Program-made: the position numbers and the translations under genes
Notes under the pieces: generated by a model
The model's database searches: none
What the model was told of the DNA's origin: nothing
The model's input: only the letters and a program-made list of their open reading frames with translations
From: an uncultured delta proteobacterium
GTDB lineage: Bacteria > Myxococcota_A > Polyangia > Polyangiales > Polyangiaceae
DNA length: 64,000 nucleotides
Assembly (NCBI GenBank): GCA_903906315.1
Contig: CAIVJW010000132.1
Coordinates: 62,001 to 126,000, forward strand
Direction: 5' to 3'
In this document: piece after piece, positions 17,191-26,064 of the stretch
Layout: every line of letters begins with the position of its first letter
Position numbering within the stretch: the stretch's first letter is position 1

Positions 17191-19530
17191 TCAGGTCACC
17201 AGCTCGGCGAAGCGCGCGCGCAGGATGGCGCTCGCCGCGTCGAGCGCGCACGCGTCGCAGTACCCCATCGTCTGCAACCGCTCGAGCGCCGTGAGCGCGT
17301 TGCGCTTCTGCTCCTCGTGCAGCGTCGGCCGGCCGGCGTCGTCGATCGTGCCCTCCTGCCGGTCGCGCAGGAGGCTCACGAGGTCGCGCACCCCGAGCGC
17401 GACGGCCCGGCGTCGCTCGGCGAACACGGCCTCGCGCATCCGCTTCATCTGCTGCGGGAACACCACCGTGTTGACGATCTTCTCGCCGGGGTGGTCGATC
17501 GCCCACGCGGCGATCGTCGAGAAGAGCCCGCGGCGGTGGTCGTCGTGATTGGCGCGCACGCCGAGCAACGCCTCGACCTCGCGCATCAGGCGCTCGTCGG
17601 CGGGCTCGTGCTCACCGGTCACGGCGTTGCGGATCCGCTCCGCCTTCACCCACGTTCCCACGTGCGACACGTAGCGGTCGAAGAGCTCGGCGTACCGCGT
17701 CTCGTCCACCAGCCCGCTCGCCGTGCGCAGCTCCTCTTCGATGGTGTCGAGGAGCCTCGTGCGCACGACCTCGCGAAAGTGCGAGTGATCGTGGTAGCCG
17801 CCCGCGAGGGGTTTCTCCTGGAGCCAGTCGTACTCGGACGCGCGCAGGCAGAGCTCGTCGAGCTTGTCGAGCACGGCGAAGGGCGAGAGGCACGCGTGAT
17901 CGTGGCTCTGCGCCGCGTCGAGCAGGACCGTGCGCACCTCGCGCGGGGACACGCCGAGCCGTCCCTCGAAGTCCGCCGAAGAGTCGCTCTCGTGGTAGAG
18001 GAGCGCGATCCCGGCGCGCAGGACCTTCTGGGCGTCGGGATCGAGGCGATCGGGCGCGGCACCGGTCGCGAACAGGTCCAGCTTCTCGGCCGCGGTCAAC
18101 GAAGCCACGATGCGCGCGAGCGCGTCCGGGTAGCGCTTGGCCTCCGGCTGCCGCATCCGGGTCAGGATCGCGAACTGTGCCGCGACGCGGGTCGCGTGCG
18201 GGGCGACATGGCGCGTGACGAACGGGACGATCTGGCCGTCGTAGATGCGCTGCTCGTCGACCGCGCTCCGCAGGTACGGCGCGCGCACGAGCTCGAATCG
18301 CCCGCGGAAGCTCGGGAACTCGGGGTGCTCGCGGAACGCGGCGAGGTGCACCTCGTTGGCGCTGCCGATCATCACGACGTTGGTCTGCACGGTCTGCTGC
18401 TGGAGCGCGACCTCCCCCGTCTCGAGCGTGAGCTGCAGGTAGCGGAACGCTTCGAGCGGGCGCTTGAGCAGGTCGCTGAACTCGATGACGCCCCCCGCGG
18501 CCTCGACGAGCTCGCCGAACGCCTCGAAGAGCGTCGTGGCCTGGAGTGAGGTGGGCAGCGAGGCCAGCGAGCGGTCGGCGGTGATCTGTCGCTCGCGCGC
18601 GTCGACCGTGACCTCGGGGCCGAGCGTGACGGCGCCCTGGCGGTAGCGGCGCGAGACGAACCACCGCTCGACCTGCACGTGGCGGAGCGTTTCGGCGAGC
18701 GACCCGCCGTACGAGGCGAGGAGCGCCTCGAAGACCTGCTGGCTCTTGTGCGAGAGCTTGCCGTTCATCAGCCACTCGGGCGGCGGCTCGCGCGCGTCGC
18801 ACGTCGCCCAGAGGCGCTCGACGAGCACACGCCGCTCCGGGACGGGCAAGAGGAACAGCGGGTGGTCGCGAAGCTCCATCACGAGGCGAGCGTCGATCTG
18901 GTCCTCCGAGAGGTGCGCGAAGCTCGCCCCGCCCGAGCTCGCTTTCGTCACCGCGCCGAACCCGATCGCGCCGCGGACCGTCTTGCGACTGGGAAAGACC
19001 CAGTGAAAGCGGTAGAGCGCGCCCTCGTCGAGCGTCGAGTAGTGCTCGAGCGCGCGAAGGATGCATGCGGCGACGGTGCTCTTCGCGGACCCGTTCGGCC
19101 CGTGCATGAGCACGAGCCGGTTCGCGCGCCCTTCGCGCACGAAGTTCGACAGCGCGCGGTACACCTCGCCCTGCAGCTCCTCCTGGCCGACGAGCGCGAC
19201 GTCGCGCCCGTGGTAGCCGAGCCCAGGGGTCGAGGCCTCCTCCCACGGCAGGTCGAAGAGGCGGAACCGCGTGAGCTGCCCCCACGGTCGCGGCACCGTC
19301 TCCGTGCCGAAATGGTCGAACATGTCGCGCGCGTAGCGCGGAGCGTCCCGCCCATATCGGACCGGGTTCTGCGCGAACAGCTCGACGTACTGCTGGAAGG
19401 AAAGGACGCGGCGCCCCTCGCGGAAGCGCAGCTCCATCCCACCGGCGATGGTGTCGAGCTCCGAGAGCGCGAGGCGGACGCGACCCTCCGGGTCGCCAGC
19501 GGTCTTCGGCGCGTTTTCTCGGCTAGTCAC
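17191..19530 (-). CDS. prkA: PrkA-family serine protein kinase / AAA protein
   Basis: 779 residues, longer than the ~640 of the E. coli relative YeaG. The N-terminal half is the PrkA AAA-type domain: YVELFAQNP and YARDMFDHFG near the start, then the Walker A HGPNGSAKS at 143-151. Other blocks such as GSANEVHLAAF and FVTRHVAPHA are family-typical. The C-terminal part is helical and rich in charged residues. PrkA proteins respond to starvation or stress and phosphorylate serine residues in the cytoplasm. The GTG start lies seven bases after a TAGGCT box, suggesting a leaderless mRNA. The usual SpoVR and YeaH partners are not seen nearby. Confidence 0.85.
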   Translation of the reverse strand: MTSRENAPKTAGDPEGRVRLALSELDTIAGGMELRFREGRRVLSFQQYVELFAQNPVRYGRDAPRYARDMFDHFGTETVPRPWGQLTRFRLFDLPWEEASTPGLGYHGRDVALVGQEELQGEVYRALSNFVREGRANRLVLMHGPNGSAKSTVAACILRALEHYSTLDEGALYRFHWVFPSRKTVRGAIGFGAVTKASSGGASFAHLSEDQIDARLVMELRDHPLFLLPVPERRVLVERLWATCDAREPPPEWLMNGKLSHKSQQVFEALLASYGGSLAETLRHVQVERWFVSRRYRQGAVTLGPEVTVDARERQITADRSLASLPTSLQATTLFEAFGELVEAAGGVIEFSDLLKRPLEAFRYLQLTLETGEVALQQQTVQTNVVMIGSANEVHLAAFREHPEFPSFRGRFELVRAPYLRSAVDEQRIYDGQIVPFVTRHVAPHATRVAAQFAILTRMRQPEAKRYPDALARIVASLTAAEKLDLFATGAAPDRLDPDAQKVLRAGIALLYHESDSSADFEGRLGVSPREVRTVLLDAAQSHDHACLSPFAVLDKLDELCLRASEYDWLQEKPLAGGYHDHSHFREVVRTRLLDTIEEELRTASGLVDETRYAELFDRYVSHVGTWVKAERIRNAVTGEHEPADERLMREVEALLGVRANHDDHRRGLFSTIAAWAIDHPGEKIVNTVVFPQQMKRMREAVFAERRRAVALGVRDLVSLLRDRQEGTIDDAGRPTLHEEQKRNALTALERLQTMGYCDACALDAASAILRARFAELVT

Positions 19531-19537
19531 CCGCGGG

Positions 19538-19543
19538 AGCCTA
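19538..19543 (-). promoter_or_regulatory. Putative -10 box for a leaderless prkA transcript
   Basis: Read on the minus strand, GCTAGGCT contains TAGGCT, followed after seven bases by the GTG of prkA. There is no Shine-Dalgarno in the gap. Confidence 0.4.
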
Positions 19544-19552
19544 GCCCCGCGA

Positions 19553-20071
19553 TCACTTCACGTCGACATCCAGCTCGAGCGGGACCTTGTCCATCATGCA
19601 GTTGGCTTCGCTGCACACGCTGAGGTGGAACGTGCCGCCGACCTTCAGCTTGCCAGCCTTCGCCGCGGTGAAGGGCACCTTGAAGGAGCCGGACTTCTCC
19701 TCGAACGTCCCGTCTGCGCGCTGGAGGATCGGCTTCGGATACGTCACGTCCGGCGGCGGGGGATCGGTCGTCTTGAACTTGTACGGATACTGCGCGTTCG
19801 TGTGGTAGCCGCCCTTTGCGACCAGCGTGACCTCGAACTTCGCCTCGGCGCCGGCCTTGTAGTCGCCCATCGGCTTGACCTCGACGACGTAGTTGTCGGT
19901 CTCGGCCTTCGCCGCCGCGACGCCCGGTGTCGGGGCCGCCACCGTCGTGCCGCGAGGCGGAGCGGCCTCGCTCTTGCCGCAGCCGAGGGCGACCGCGAGG
20001 GCGAGACCGGCGGCGGCGGTGAGGCCCAGGACGCCGGACCAGGGAAGCGTGCGGGAGAACGTGCTCGTCAT
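19553..20071 (-). CDS. DsbD-alpha-like lipoprotein with a CxxxxC pair
   Basis: 172 residues from the ATG at 20071. The signal peptide ends in a lipobox-like AVALGC. After a short linker comes a beta-rich domain with GGYHTNAQYPYKF and, at the C-terminus, HLSVCSEANCMMDKVPLEL. The spacing of the two Cys and the VPLELDV strand resemble the N-terminal domain of DsbD, which passes electrons to periplasmic partners. The family is an inference from short similarity. A TAGAAA box eight bases before the ATG suggests its own leaderless promoter. It lies 22 bases upstream of prkA's start on the same strand and could also be read from the kinase side. Confidence 0.62.
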   Translation of the reverse strand: MTSTFSRTLPWSGVLGLTAAAGLALAVALGCGKSEAAPPRGTTVAAPTPGVAAAKAETDNYVVEVKPMGDYKAGAEAKFEVTLVAKGGYHTNAQYPYKFKTTDPPPPDVTYPKPILQRADGTFEEKSGSFKVPFTAAKAGKLKVGGTFHLSVCSEANCMMDKVPLELDVDVK

Positions 20072-20079
20072 GGCGGGCC

Positions 20080-20085
20080 TTTCTA
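20080..20085 (-). promoter_or_regulatory. Putative -10 box for the DsbD-alpha-like gene
   Basis: TAGAAA on the minus strand is followed after eight bases by the ATG, with no purine-rich ribosome-binding site between. Confidence 0.38.
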
Positions 20086-20176
20086 CCATGGGGATCTTCG
20101 GCGCGCACGGGCGGCCGATGGTCGGTTCGACGGCGCCGCAGCGCCGACCATGCAGCCGCGAAGGGCGGCGCGGAGC

Positions 20177-21460
20177 TCAGCCGCGTGTGGCCACGACGGC
20201 GATGACCATGCCGATGATCACTGCGACGAGCGCGACCACGGGCACGAGCCAGCGCGGGGGGCCGCTCGGCACGCCCATCACGAGGTCCTCGGAGAAAGGC
20301 GCTCCGCTCGGGCTGGGTGCGGCGGCGACAGCCGCGCCCGGCGACGCGGCCGCGAACGCCGCGTCCATCGCGCCGAGGTTTTGAGCGGGGCCGATGCTCG
20401 CCGATCGCGCCTCGATCGCGCCGGGCAGGCCGTTGCGAATGCGATTCTCGATCTCGCCCAGCGGCACCTTGGCCCACTCGCGGTGATCGCCCGTGAGGCC
20501 GTACGCCGCGCCGAGCCGGTCCGCGAGCGCACCGACCGTCGGCAGGCGGATCTCGGGGTTCTTCGCGAGGGCCTCCTCCATCACCGGATCGAGTGTGGCC
20601 GGCACGCGCAGCGCAGCGCCGGCTTCGCTCGGCGGCGTGGGCTCCTTCGTCAGGATCGCGAGGAGGATCGCCGGTCCCGTCGTCCCGCGGAACGGCACCG
20701 TGCCCGTCAGCGATTCGTACGCGATGGCGGCCACCGACCACACGTCGGCGCGATGATCGAGCGCCTCGAGGCCCTGCGCCTGCTCGGGCGCCATGTAGAA
20801 CGGCGACCCGATCGTCGTCCCCATCACGGTGAGCTTCTTCGCGCCTTGCGAGTTGTCTCGCACGCTGCCGAAGTCGAGGATCTTGACGCGATCTCCCTCG
20901 CGGGAGCCGACGAGGAAGATGTTGTCCGGCTTCAGGTCGCGGTGGACGATGTGACGCCGGTGCGGCGGCTCGAGGCCGAGCGCGATCTGCGAGATCATGC
21001 GGACCACGCGGGCGGGCGGGATGGTCTTCTCCCGCTTGAGGAGCGTGCGGAGCTCCTCGCCCTCGAGGTACTCCATCACGAGCGCGTAGCTCTGGTCCTC
21101 GGTCCGCTCGAACGCGTAGACCTCGACGATGTGCTCGTGGCCCAGGCTCGACGAGAGCTCGAACTCACGCTTGAAGCGCTCGACCGCGATCCCGTCGGTC
21201 GCCACCTCGGGGTGCAGGATCTTGAGCGCGACCGTGCGCTGCTGCGCGAGATCGAACGCCTGGTAGACGCGGCCCATCCCGCCGTCGGCGACGACGCGGA
21301 ACACGCGGTAGCGCCCGTTGCAGAGCGTGGCGCCGACCCGCGGGTCGGCCGGGTTGCTCGGAGGCGTGACCTCGGCCGCGGGGTCGAGGCGCGTGCCGTC
21401 GACGGGACAAAAGCCTCCCTCGTCGGCGTACAGGCGGTAGCAGGCGCCGCAGGCTTTCAC
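20177..21460 (-). CDS. Ser/Thr protein kinase with N-terminal zinc-ribbon-like motif and C-terminal anchor
   Basis: 427 residues. The first 20 residues carry CGACYRLYADEGGFC, a zinc-ribbon-like Cys set. A Hanks-type kinase domain occupies about 48-315: glycine loop ADGGMGRVY, VALKIL (catalytic Lys), HRDLKPDN (near 167-174), LDFGS and MAPEQ. All catalytic residues are present, so it should be active. A single membrane helix (LVPVVALVAVIIGMVIAVV) is at the extreme C-terminus, which would leave the kinase in the cytoplasm with almost no external sensor. The GTG lies 12 bases after the stop of the zinc-ribbon coiled-coil gene, suggesting an operon. Confidence 0.88.
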   Translation of the reverse strand: MKACGACYRLYADEGGFCPVDGTRLDPAAEVTPPSNPADPRVGATLCNGRYRVFRVVADGGMGRVYQAFDLAQQRTVALKILHPEVATDGIAVERFKREFELSSSLGHEHIVEVYAFERTEDQSYALVMEYLEGEELRTLLKREKTIPPARVVRMISQIALGLEPPHRRHIVHRDLKPDNIFLVGSREGDRVKILDFGSVRDNSQGAKKLTVMGTTIGSPFYMAPEQAQGLEALDHRADVWSVAAIAYESLTGTVPFRGTTGPAILLAILTKEPTPPSEAGAALRVPATLDPVMEEALAKNPEIRLPTVGALADRLGAAYGLTGDHREWAKVPLGEIENRIRNGLPGAIEARSASIGPAQNLGAMDAAFAAASPGAAVAAAPSPSGAPFSEDLVMGVPSGPPRWLVPVVALVAVIIGMVIAVVATRG

Positions 21461-21472
21461 GGACCCTCGAGG

Positions 21473-22225
21473 TCAGGCTCGCGAGGAGTCCGCGGAGCCG
21501 CCGTCGGTCGAAGCCTCCGGCGGCACGTAGTAGAGGATGCGGCGGCAGTTCGGGCACTGCTCGAACTCGTCCTGGCGGCGCATCTTCTGGAACATCATCG
21601 GGGGCACCGCGATGTGACAGCCGAGGCAGGTGCCGTCGGTGGTCTTCGCGATCGCCATCGGCCGGCGCGTCGAGACCGACTGGTAGCGGCGGTAGATCAC
21701 GACGGGCAGCTTCGCGACCACCTTCTCGCGGGCCTCCGCCTTGATCGCCCGGTCCGCCTCGAGCGACGTGACGGCCTTGGTCGTCCCGTCCGAGGTGCCG
21801 TCGATCTCCGCTTGCAGCTTGCCGCGCTTCACCTCGGTGTCCTCGGTGCTCGCGCGCGCTTGATCGATCGCCATCGAGATGCGCTCGATCTCGACCTCCC
21901 GGTCGCGCGACAGCTTGCGGAGCTCCTCGACCTCGCGCTGCGCCGCGTTCGACTCGCGCTCGTTGCGCGAGCGCTGGAGCTTCTCGCGCGAGCGCTCGAT
22001 CTGCGACGCCATCGGCCGCAGCTCGGTCATCAGCTCGTTGCGGGTCTTCTCCATCGCAGCGATGGTCTCGCGGTCGCCCTTCATGCGGTCTTCGAGCGCC
22101 TTGACGTCGGTCCGGAGCGTCTCGAGGCCGCCACGGTGCTTGGTCAGCTCGGCGTCGATGCGGCGGATGTCGGCGTCGATGGCCGCAAGCGCTTCGAGGG
22201 GTGCGATCTGGTCGCGAATGCTCAC
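21473..22225 (-). CDS. Coiled-coil protein with C4 zinc ribbon (DUF164/CT398-like)
   Basis: 250 residues. Residues ~1-170 form a long heptad-rich antiparallel coiled coil (IDADIRRIDAELTKHRGG at the start). The C-terminal part carries two Cys pairs, TCLGCH and QCPNCRR, separated by about 20 residues with MMFQKMRR between. This is the layout of the DUF164/zf-RING_7 family, of which chlamydial CT398 is the structurally known member. Members bind partners through the coiled coil; the molecular role is not settled. It is the first gene of a two-gene unit with the kinase. Confidence 0.8.
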   Translation of the reverse strand: MSIRDQIAPLEALAAIDADIRRIDAELTKHRGGLETLRTDVKALEDRMKGDRETIAAMEKTRNELMTELRPMASQIERSREKLQRSRNERESNAAQREVEELRKLSRDREVEIERISMAIDQARASTEDTEVKRGKLQAEIDGTSDGTTKAVTSLEADRAIKAEAREKVVAKLPVVIYRRYQSVSTRRPMAIAKTTDGTCLGCHIAVPPMMFQKMRRQDEFEQCPNCRRILYYVPPEASTDGGSADSSRA

Positions 22226-22428
22226 GTGCTCTTGTGCTCCTACGGGTGGACGGGGCAGCCCTCGGACGAGGCAGGCTGGCTCGGTTGGGGGGGCGTGCCC
22301 CGCCCCGGCGGTCGCTCGGGCAGGCCGCGCGAGGGTTCGGAGGTGATGGCGCGACGGCTCGGGCTGCGCGGCCCGGCGGGCTGGGCGCGGACGCCGTGAA
22401 GGCTGGTCGACGAGTGCGGTGATGCGGG

Positions 22429-22502
22429 TAGGCCCACCTGGGTTCGAACCAGGAACAGCCCGGTTATGAGCCGGGGGCTCTGACCGATTGAGCTATAGGC
22501 CC
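22429..22502 (-). tRNA. tRNA with CAT anticodon, probably tRNA-Ile(CAT) (tRNA-Ile2 type)
   Basis: On the minus strand the acceptor is GGGCCTA/TGGGCCT (with a G-U first pair), the D arm GCTC/GAGC, the anticodon stem CCCGG/CCGGG around loop CTCATAA, and the T arm CCTGG/CCAGG with TTCGAAC. The CCA end is not fully encoded (ACCC follows). The C4-G69 and C5-G68 pairs match the identity elements described for the lysidine-modifying enzyme TilS, which would make this the isoleucine tRNA that reads AUA. An elongator Met tRNA remains possible. Confidence 0.8.
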
Positions 22503-22719
22503 GGGAGGACGCGCGGGACACCGACTCGCGCCGGCGGGCGCCGAGGCCGTGACCGTTCGGCCTTCGCGGACGCGCCGCGCGCGTGCCGCGGAGGCAGGGA
22601 GCAGCGAGCCCGGACGGGACGGCAACGACCACCAAGGGGTAACGTAGTCCAAGCGGGCTCCCGTTGGAAGGGGACGCGATCGGGACTCCCTCCGGCGCCC
22701 GTTTGCCGCACCTGGTCGC

Positions 22720-23802
22720 TCAGGGCCCGCGCGGGCCTGGGCACGGGGGGGTGCGGTCGGCGCCCCCGAAGAACTCGGCGCGGATGAGCGACCAAGCGAG
22801 CTCATTTTCCGGTGGTCCGCACTTGAACGGGGCCGCGGCCGCATGCCCTGCCCTGCCCTTCGACAGCCCGAGGGCGGCGAGCTGCTCGCGATGATAGCGA
22901 ACGGCCAGCTCCGCCGCGTACTCCTCGACCGGGTTGCCCGGCTGGAACGCGTAGTAGGTCCCCCCGCGGACCTGCGTGTCGCCCGGCGCGTAGGGCGCGA
23001 GGCAGGGCGTGCGAGCGCCGCATCGGGCGACGATGGCGTCGCGGAGCGAGGTGAGCGCCCGCGCCGACCAGCCGCCGTGCGCTTCGTCGTTCAGGTGGAA
23101 GACCTCGTGGAACAGCGTCTCGCGCACGGCGTCCGCGGACCCGTTGAGCGAGCCGGCGACGTTGTAGGCCACCGTCCAGCCCGTCGCGTAGGCCGACGGC
23201 GTCGTCCGGCCGACCGACCGAAAGACGCGCACCGAGAGGTCGCGCCAGCGGTAGCGCGGCAGCGACGGGGCGACGGCGGCGAGGGCTGCGAAGAAGCGAT
23301 CGTGGTCCTGGAGCGCGGCCGCGATGAAGCCGAGGTGGCGCGAGGCCGGGCCCGACGGCAGCTCGGGCACGAGGCGGATCGTGCCCCGCCAGCCGCCGTC
23401 GAAGAGCTGGGGGCGCTCGACCCCGACGACGGATCCCGTGGCGTCGAATAGATCGACGGCGACGTCGCGGCCGCGGGGGTCGGCCCCGAAGCGCAGCCCG
23501 ATCAGGCAGCGCACGTGCGCCCGGTCGTCCCCGCTGGCGCGGCACGCGTTGCGAGCGGGGTCGGTGGGGGCGTCGGGGAAGATCACGTCCTCGGCCTCGG
23601 CGCCCGTGATCGCGGTCGTCGGCGCGCCGCCCGCGTCGGGACCGGAGCTCGACTCCGCGGACGGCGGCGCGGCCACGGATCCGGCCGTCGAGCGAGCGCT
23701 CGCGTCGGGCGAAGGGGCTGCGATTTGCTGCGGTCCGATCGGCGCGGGTTGCGGCGCTGGCGAGCACGCGGCGAACGCCAGCGGCAGCAGGACGGTTCGC
23801 AT
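22720..23802 (-). CDS. HEXXH-motif lipoprotein, putative zinc metallopeptidase
   Basis: 360 residues from the ATG at 23802. The signal peptide is short with lipobox LAFAAC. An Ala/Pro/Ser-rich linker (about residues 15-70) leads to a globular domain. A zinc-site motif HEVFHLNDEAH lies in the second half, preceded by a long helix, and six or more Cys follow (CGARTPC, FKCGPP) that could form disulfides outside the cytoplasm. The third zinc ligand may be the Glu in NPVEEYAAEL. I cannot place it in a named peptidase family. It is separated from the upstream SUMF1-like gene by 67 bases and may be expressed with it. Confidence 0.65.
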   Translation of the reverse strand: MRTVLLPLAFAACSPAPQPAPIGPQQIAAPSPDASARSTAGSVAAPPSAESSSGPDAGGAPTTAITGAEAEDVIFPDAPTDPARNACRASGDDRAHVRCLIGLRFGADPRGRDVAVDLFDATGSVVGVERPQLFDGGWRGTIRLVPELPSGPASRHLGFIAAALQDHDRFFAALAAVAPSLPRYRWRDLSVRVFRSVGRTTPSAYATGWTVAYNVAGSLNGSADAVRETLFHEVFHLNDEAHGGWSARALTSLRDAIVARCGARTPCLAPYAPGDTQVRGGTYYAFQPGNPVEEYAAELAVRYHREQLAALGLSKGRAGHAAAAPFKCGPPENELAWSLIRAEFFGGADRTPPCPGPRGP

Positions 23803-23869
23803 CACGTCGAGGTGGACTCCGCCACGCGCCGAGGGCTCCGCGTTGCAGCGTATCACCGAGCGGGCGGCG

Positions 23870-24886
23870 TCAGCGCGGGGGTAGCTCGAGCGGTCGCACG
23901 CGTCGCGACGGGAGCGCGCCGGCGACCCCGAAGTCGCTCTTTGGCGGCGCGCCGGCCGCGCTTCGACCGGAAGGTGGCGCCGCCTCGGAGCAGCAGCGCA
24001 TTCCGACCTGGTAGAAGCTGAACCACTGGTTGTGCGACGAGGTCATGGGCCGGCAGCGGGCCCGGATCGGACCCCAGTACCCGCCCTTCAAGCCGGATTG
24101 ATAGGGCTTCTCGTGGATCTTCCCGCGCGCGTTGAACGCCCACTCGTCGACGTTGCCGGTCATGTCGTGCACGCCGAACGGGCTCACGCACCGGTGCAGC
24201 TCACCCGATCGCACGCGCTGGTCGAGGCGGTCGACCTCCCCCGAGATCGCCCACGGCCGCGAGAACAGCACGAGCTCCGGTTCGGGGTGCGGCTTGTCGA
24301 TGTTGCAGATCGTCGCGTCGCGCTTCGTGCCGTACGGGTACGGCCACATCTGCGGGCCCTCGCACGCGAACTCCCACTCCTCGGTCGTGCAGAGGCGCTT
24401 GCCCTCCACGGAGCACGCGTGCTTCGCCTGGTCGTAGTCGACCATCACGACGGGGTAGACGCCCTCGAGGTTCGGGTACTCGTAGCGGTCCACGCAGTAG
24501 CGCTTGTGCGAGAGGCGGCCCTCGCAGATGACCTCGGGCGCGTACTCGGCGCAGACGTCCCGATCCTCGTAGAGAAAGCGCGTGCAGCGGTGACCGACGA
24601 ACGGGCAGTAGACGCCGTCCACCAGCACCATGCCCGGCGCGCACGCGGTGGCGCCTTCGGGGTTCTCGTGCGCCCACGGCGGTGGCGGTGGTGGCGGCGG
24701 CTTCGGGGTCGAGGCGGTCGCGGTTGCGGTCGGAGGCGGGGGGGCGGGCGCGGCGGTCTCGACCTCGGGCGGCGCGGCGGTCTCGACCTCGGGCGCGAGG
24801 GCGGCTCGAAGCCGCGGTCGCAGGAGTGCGGCGCTCACGAGGGCGGTCGCGCCGAGGACCAGCGGGAAGACGAAGCGGAAGCGCAC
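23870..24886 (-). CDS. SUMF1/FGE-like Cys-rich exported protein, no catalytic Cys pair
   Basis: 338 residues from a GTG at 24886. One N-terminal membrane helix is followed by a Pro/Ala/Thr linker with a run of eight prolines, then a SUMF1-like domain from about residue 70. Family marks are LCTTEEWEFACEGP, TGNVDEWAF and GGYWGPIRARC...VGMRCC. In formylglycine-generating enzyme the GGS motif is followed by two active-site Cys five residues apart. Here only the second position is Cys, so oxidase activity is unlikely. There are more than a dozen Cys in all. The next gene upstream is a close paralogue, suggesting a duplication. A ligand-binding or carbohydrate-binding role is a guess. Confidence 0.75.
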   Translation of the reverse strand: MRFRFVFPLVLGATALVSAALLRPRLRAALAPEVETAAPPEVETAAPAPPPPTATATASTPKPPPPPPPPWAHENPEGATACAPGMVLVDGVYCPFVGHRCTRFLYEDRDVCAEYAPEVICEGRLSHKRYCVDRYEYPNLEGVYPVVMVDYDQAKHACSVEGKRLCTTEEWEFACEGPQMWPYPYGTKRDATICNIDKPHPEPELVLFSRPWAISGEVDRLDQRVRSGELHRCVSPFGVHDMTGNVDEWAFNARGKIHEKPYQSGLKGGYWGPIRARCRPMTSSHNQWFSFYQVGMRCCSEAAPPSGRSAAGAPPKSDFGVAGALPSRRVRPLELPPR

Positions 24887-25029
24887 CGGGGGACCCTCGC
24901 GCCACCTTGTAACACCAGCCGTCCGGCTGGGGACCCCGGCGTGCGAAGCGCAGGCTTCGACGGCGCGCGCCGGATGGAATCCCGCGTCGTTCCGCCGCGC
25001 GCAGCCGACCCACCGGCGGCTCTTCCGTC

Positions 25030-26025
25030 CTACAGCCGAGGTGGTCGCTGGTCCGGATCGACGACCGGTCGCGGGGGCGGCACCGCCACGCCGTCGACCG
25101 TGTCGCCGCAGCAGCGAAACCCAACCTGGTAGAACTTGAACGTCGGCCCGTGGGACGTGGTCGTGAGGCGGCACGTGTCACGCACCGGGCCCCAGTAGCC
25201 GCCGTTGAGCGTCGACGGGTGGTTCGTGTGGGCGTCGTCCGCCTGGTCGTCGGTCCACTCGTCGACGTTGCCGGCAAGGTCGTACGCCCCGTATGCGCTG
25301 ACGCAGTCCGGGTGCGATCCGATGCGATCGGCCTGCCAGAGCCGCGCGAGCTCGCCCTCGCGCGTGTCGTCGTCGACCATCGCGGCCGCATCGAAGGGGA
25401 TCGACGCGCGATCGAGGTTGCACGGGCTCGGCTGGCGGACGAAGCCCCACGGGTACGGCAGGCGCTTCGGCCCCTCGCAGGCGAGCATCCACTCGCTGCG
25501 GCGGCACAGGCGCTTGCCGACGCCCGCGCACGCGGCCTTCGCCTCGTACCAGTCGACCCAGACGCGCGGGTTCTCGCCGACGCGGTTAGGCCACTCGTGC
25601 TGGTCGACGCAGAAGCGCCGGAGGTCGGTCGGCTCGGGGCACGGGACGCCGCGGGCGTACTCGGCGCAGCGGTAGCCCTCGCCCGGGGGGCGACGCGCGC
25701 AGTAGAGCGGAAGATGCGGGCAGAACGCGCCCTCGACGAGCGTCATGTCCGGCGGGCACGCGGCCTTCACCTCGGGCGTGCGAAAGCGCTCGGAACGAGG
25801 CGATCGGGCGGCGGAGGCCGAGGCCGAGGTCGTCGTCGTCGCCTCGCTCTTCGCGCTCGCGGCCTGCGCGGTGGCGCCCGGCGATGACGCGACGCCCGCG
25901 TCGTCGCGCGCGGGGACGACCACCGCGCGCGCGTCGCTCCTGCCGCAGCTCGCCTCGAACGGCGCGCCGACGACGGCGCCCGCGAGGAGCGCGGCGCGGA
26001 CGAAGCTGCGGGGGCTGTCGTTCAC
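25030..26025 (-). CDS. SUMF1/FGE-like Cys-rich lipoprotein, paralogue of its neighbour
   Basis: 331 residues from the GTG at 26025, chosen because it gives a clean lipoprotein signal ending APFEASC. An upstream ATG at 26091 would add a non-signal extension. The SUMF1-like domain starts near residue 85: PPDMTLVEGAFCPH, LCRRSEWMLACEGP, AGNVDEWTDD, then GGYWGPVRDTC and VGFRCCGD. It shares the single Cys after GGYWGP with the downstream gene and so also lacks the paired catalytic Cys. The two genes lie 143 bases apart. Their order and spacing suggest a tandem duplication that has since diverged (the first anchored by a helix, this one by lipid). Confidence 0.74.
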   Translation of the reverse strand: MNDSPRSFVRAALLAGAVVGAPFEASCGRSDARAVVVPARDDAGVASSPGATAQAASAKSEATTTTSASASAARSPRSERFRTPEVKAACPPDMTLVEGAFCPHLPLYCARRPPGEGYRCAEYARGVPCPEPTDLRRFCVDQHEWPNRVGENPRVWVDWYEAKAACAGVGKRLCRRSEWMLACEGPKRLPYPWGFVRQPSPCNLDRASIPFDAAAMVDDDTREGELARLWQADRIGSHPDCVSAYGAYDLAGNVDEWTDDQADDAHTNHPSTLNGGYWGPVRDTCRLTTTSHGPTFKFYQVGFRCCGDTVDGVAVPPPRPVVDPDQRPPRL

Positions 26026-26064
26026 GACGGACGAGGGGGGCAGCGGCCCGACCGTACGGAAGAA

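Noticed and set aside
23870-26025. Formylglycine-generating enzymes (sulfatase maturation)
   Set aside because: The paired active-site Cys after the GG motif is missing, and no sulfatase gene is nearby.
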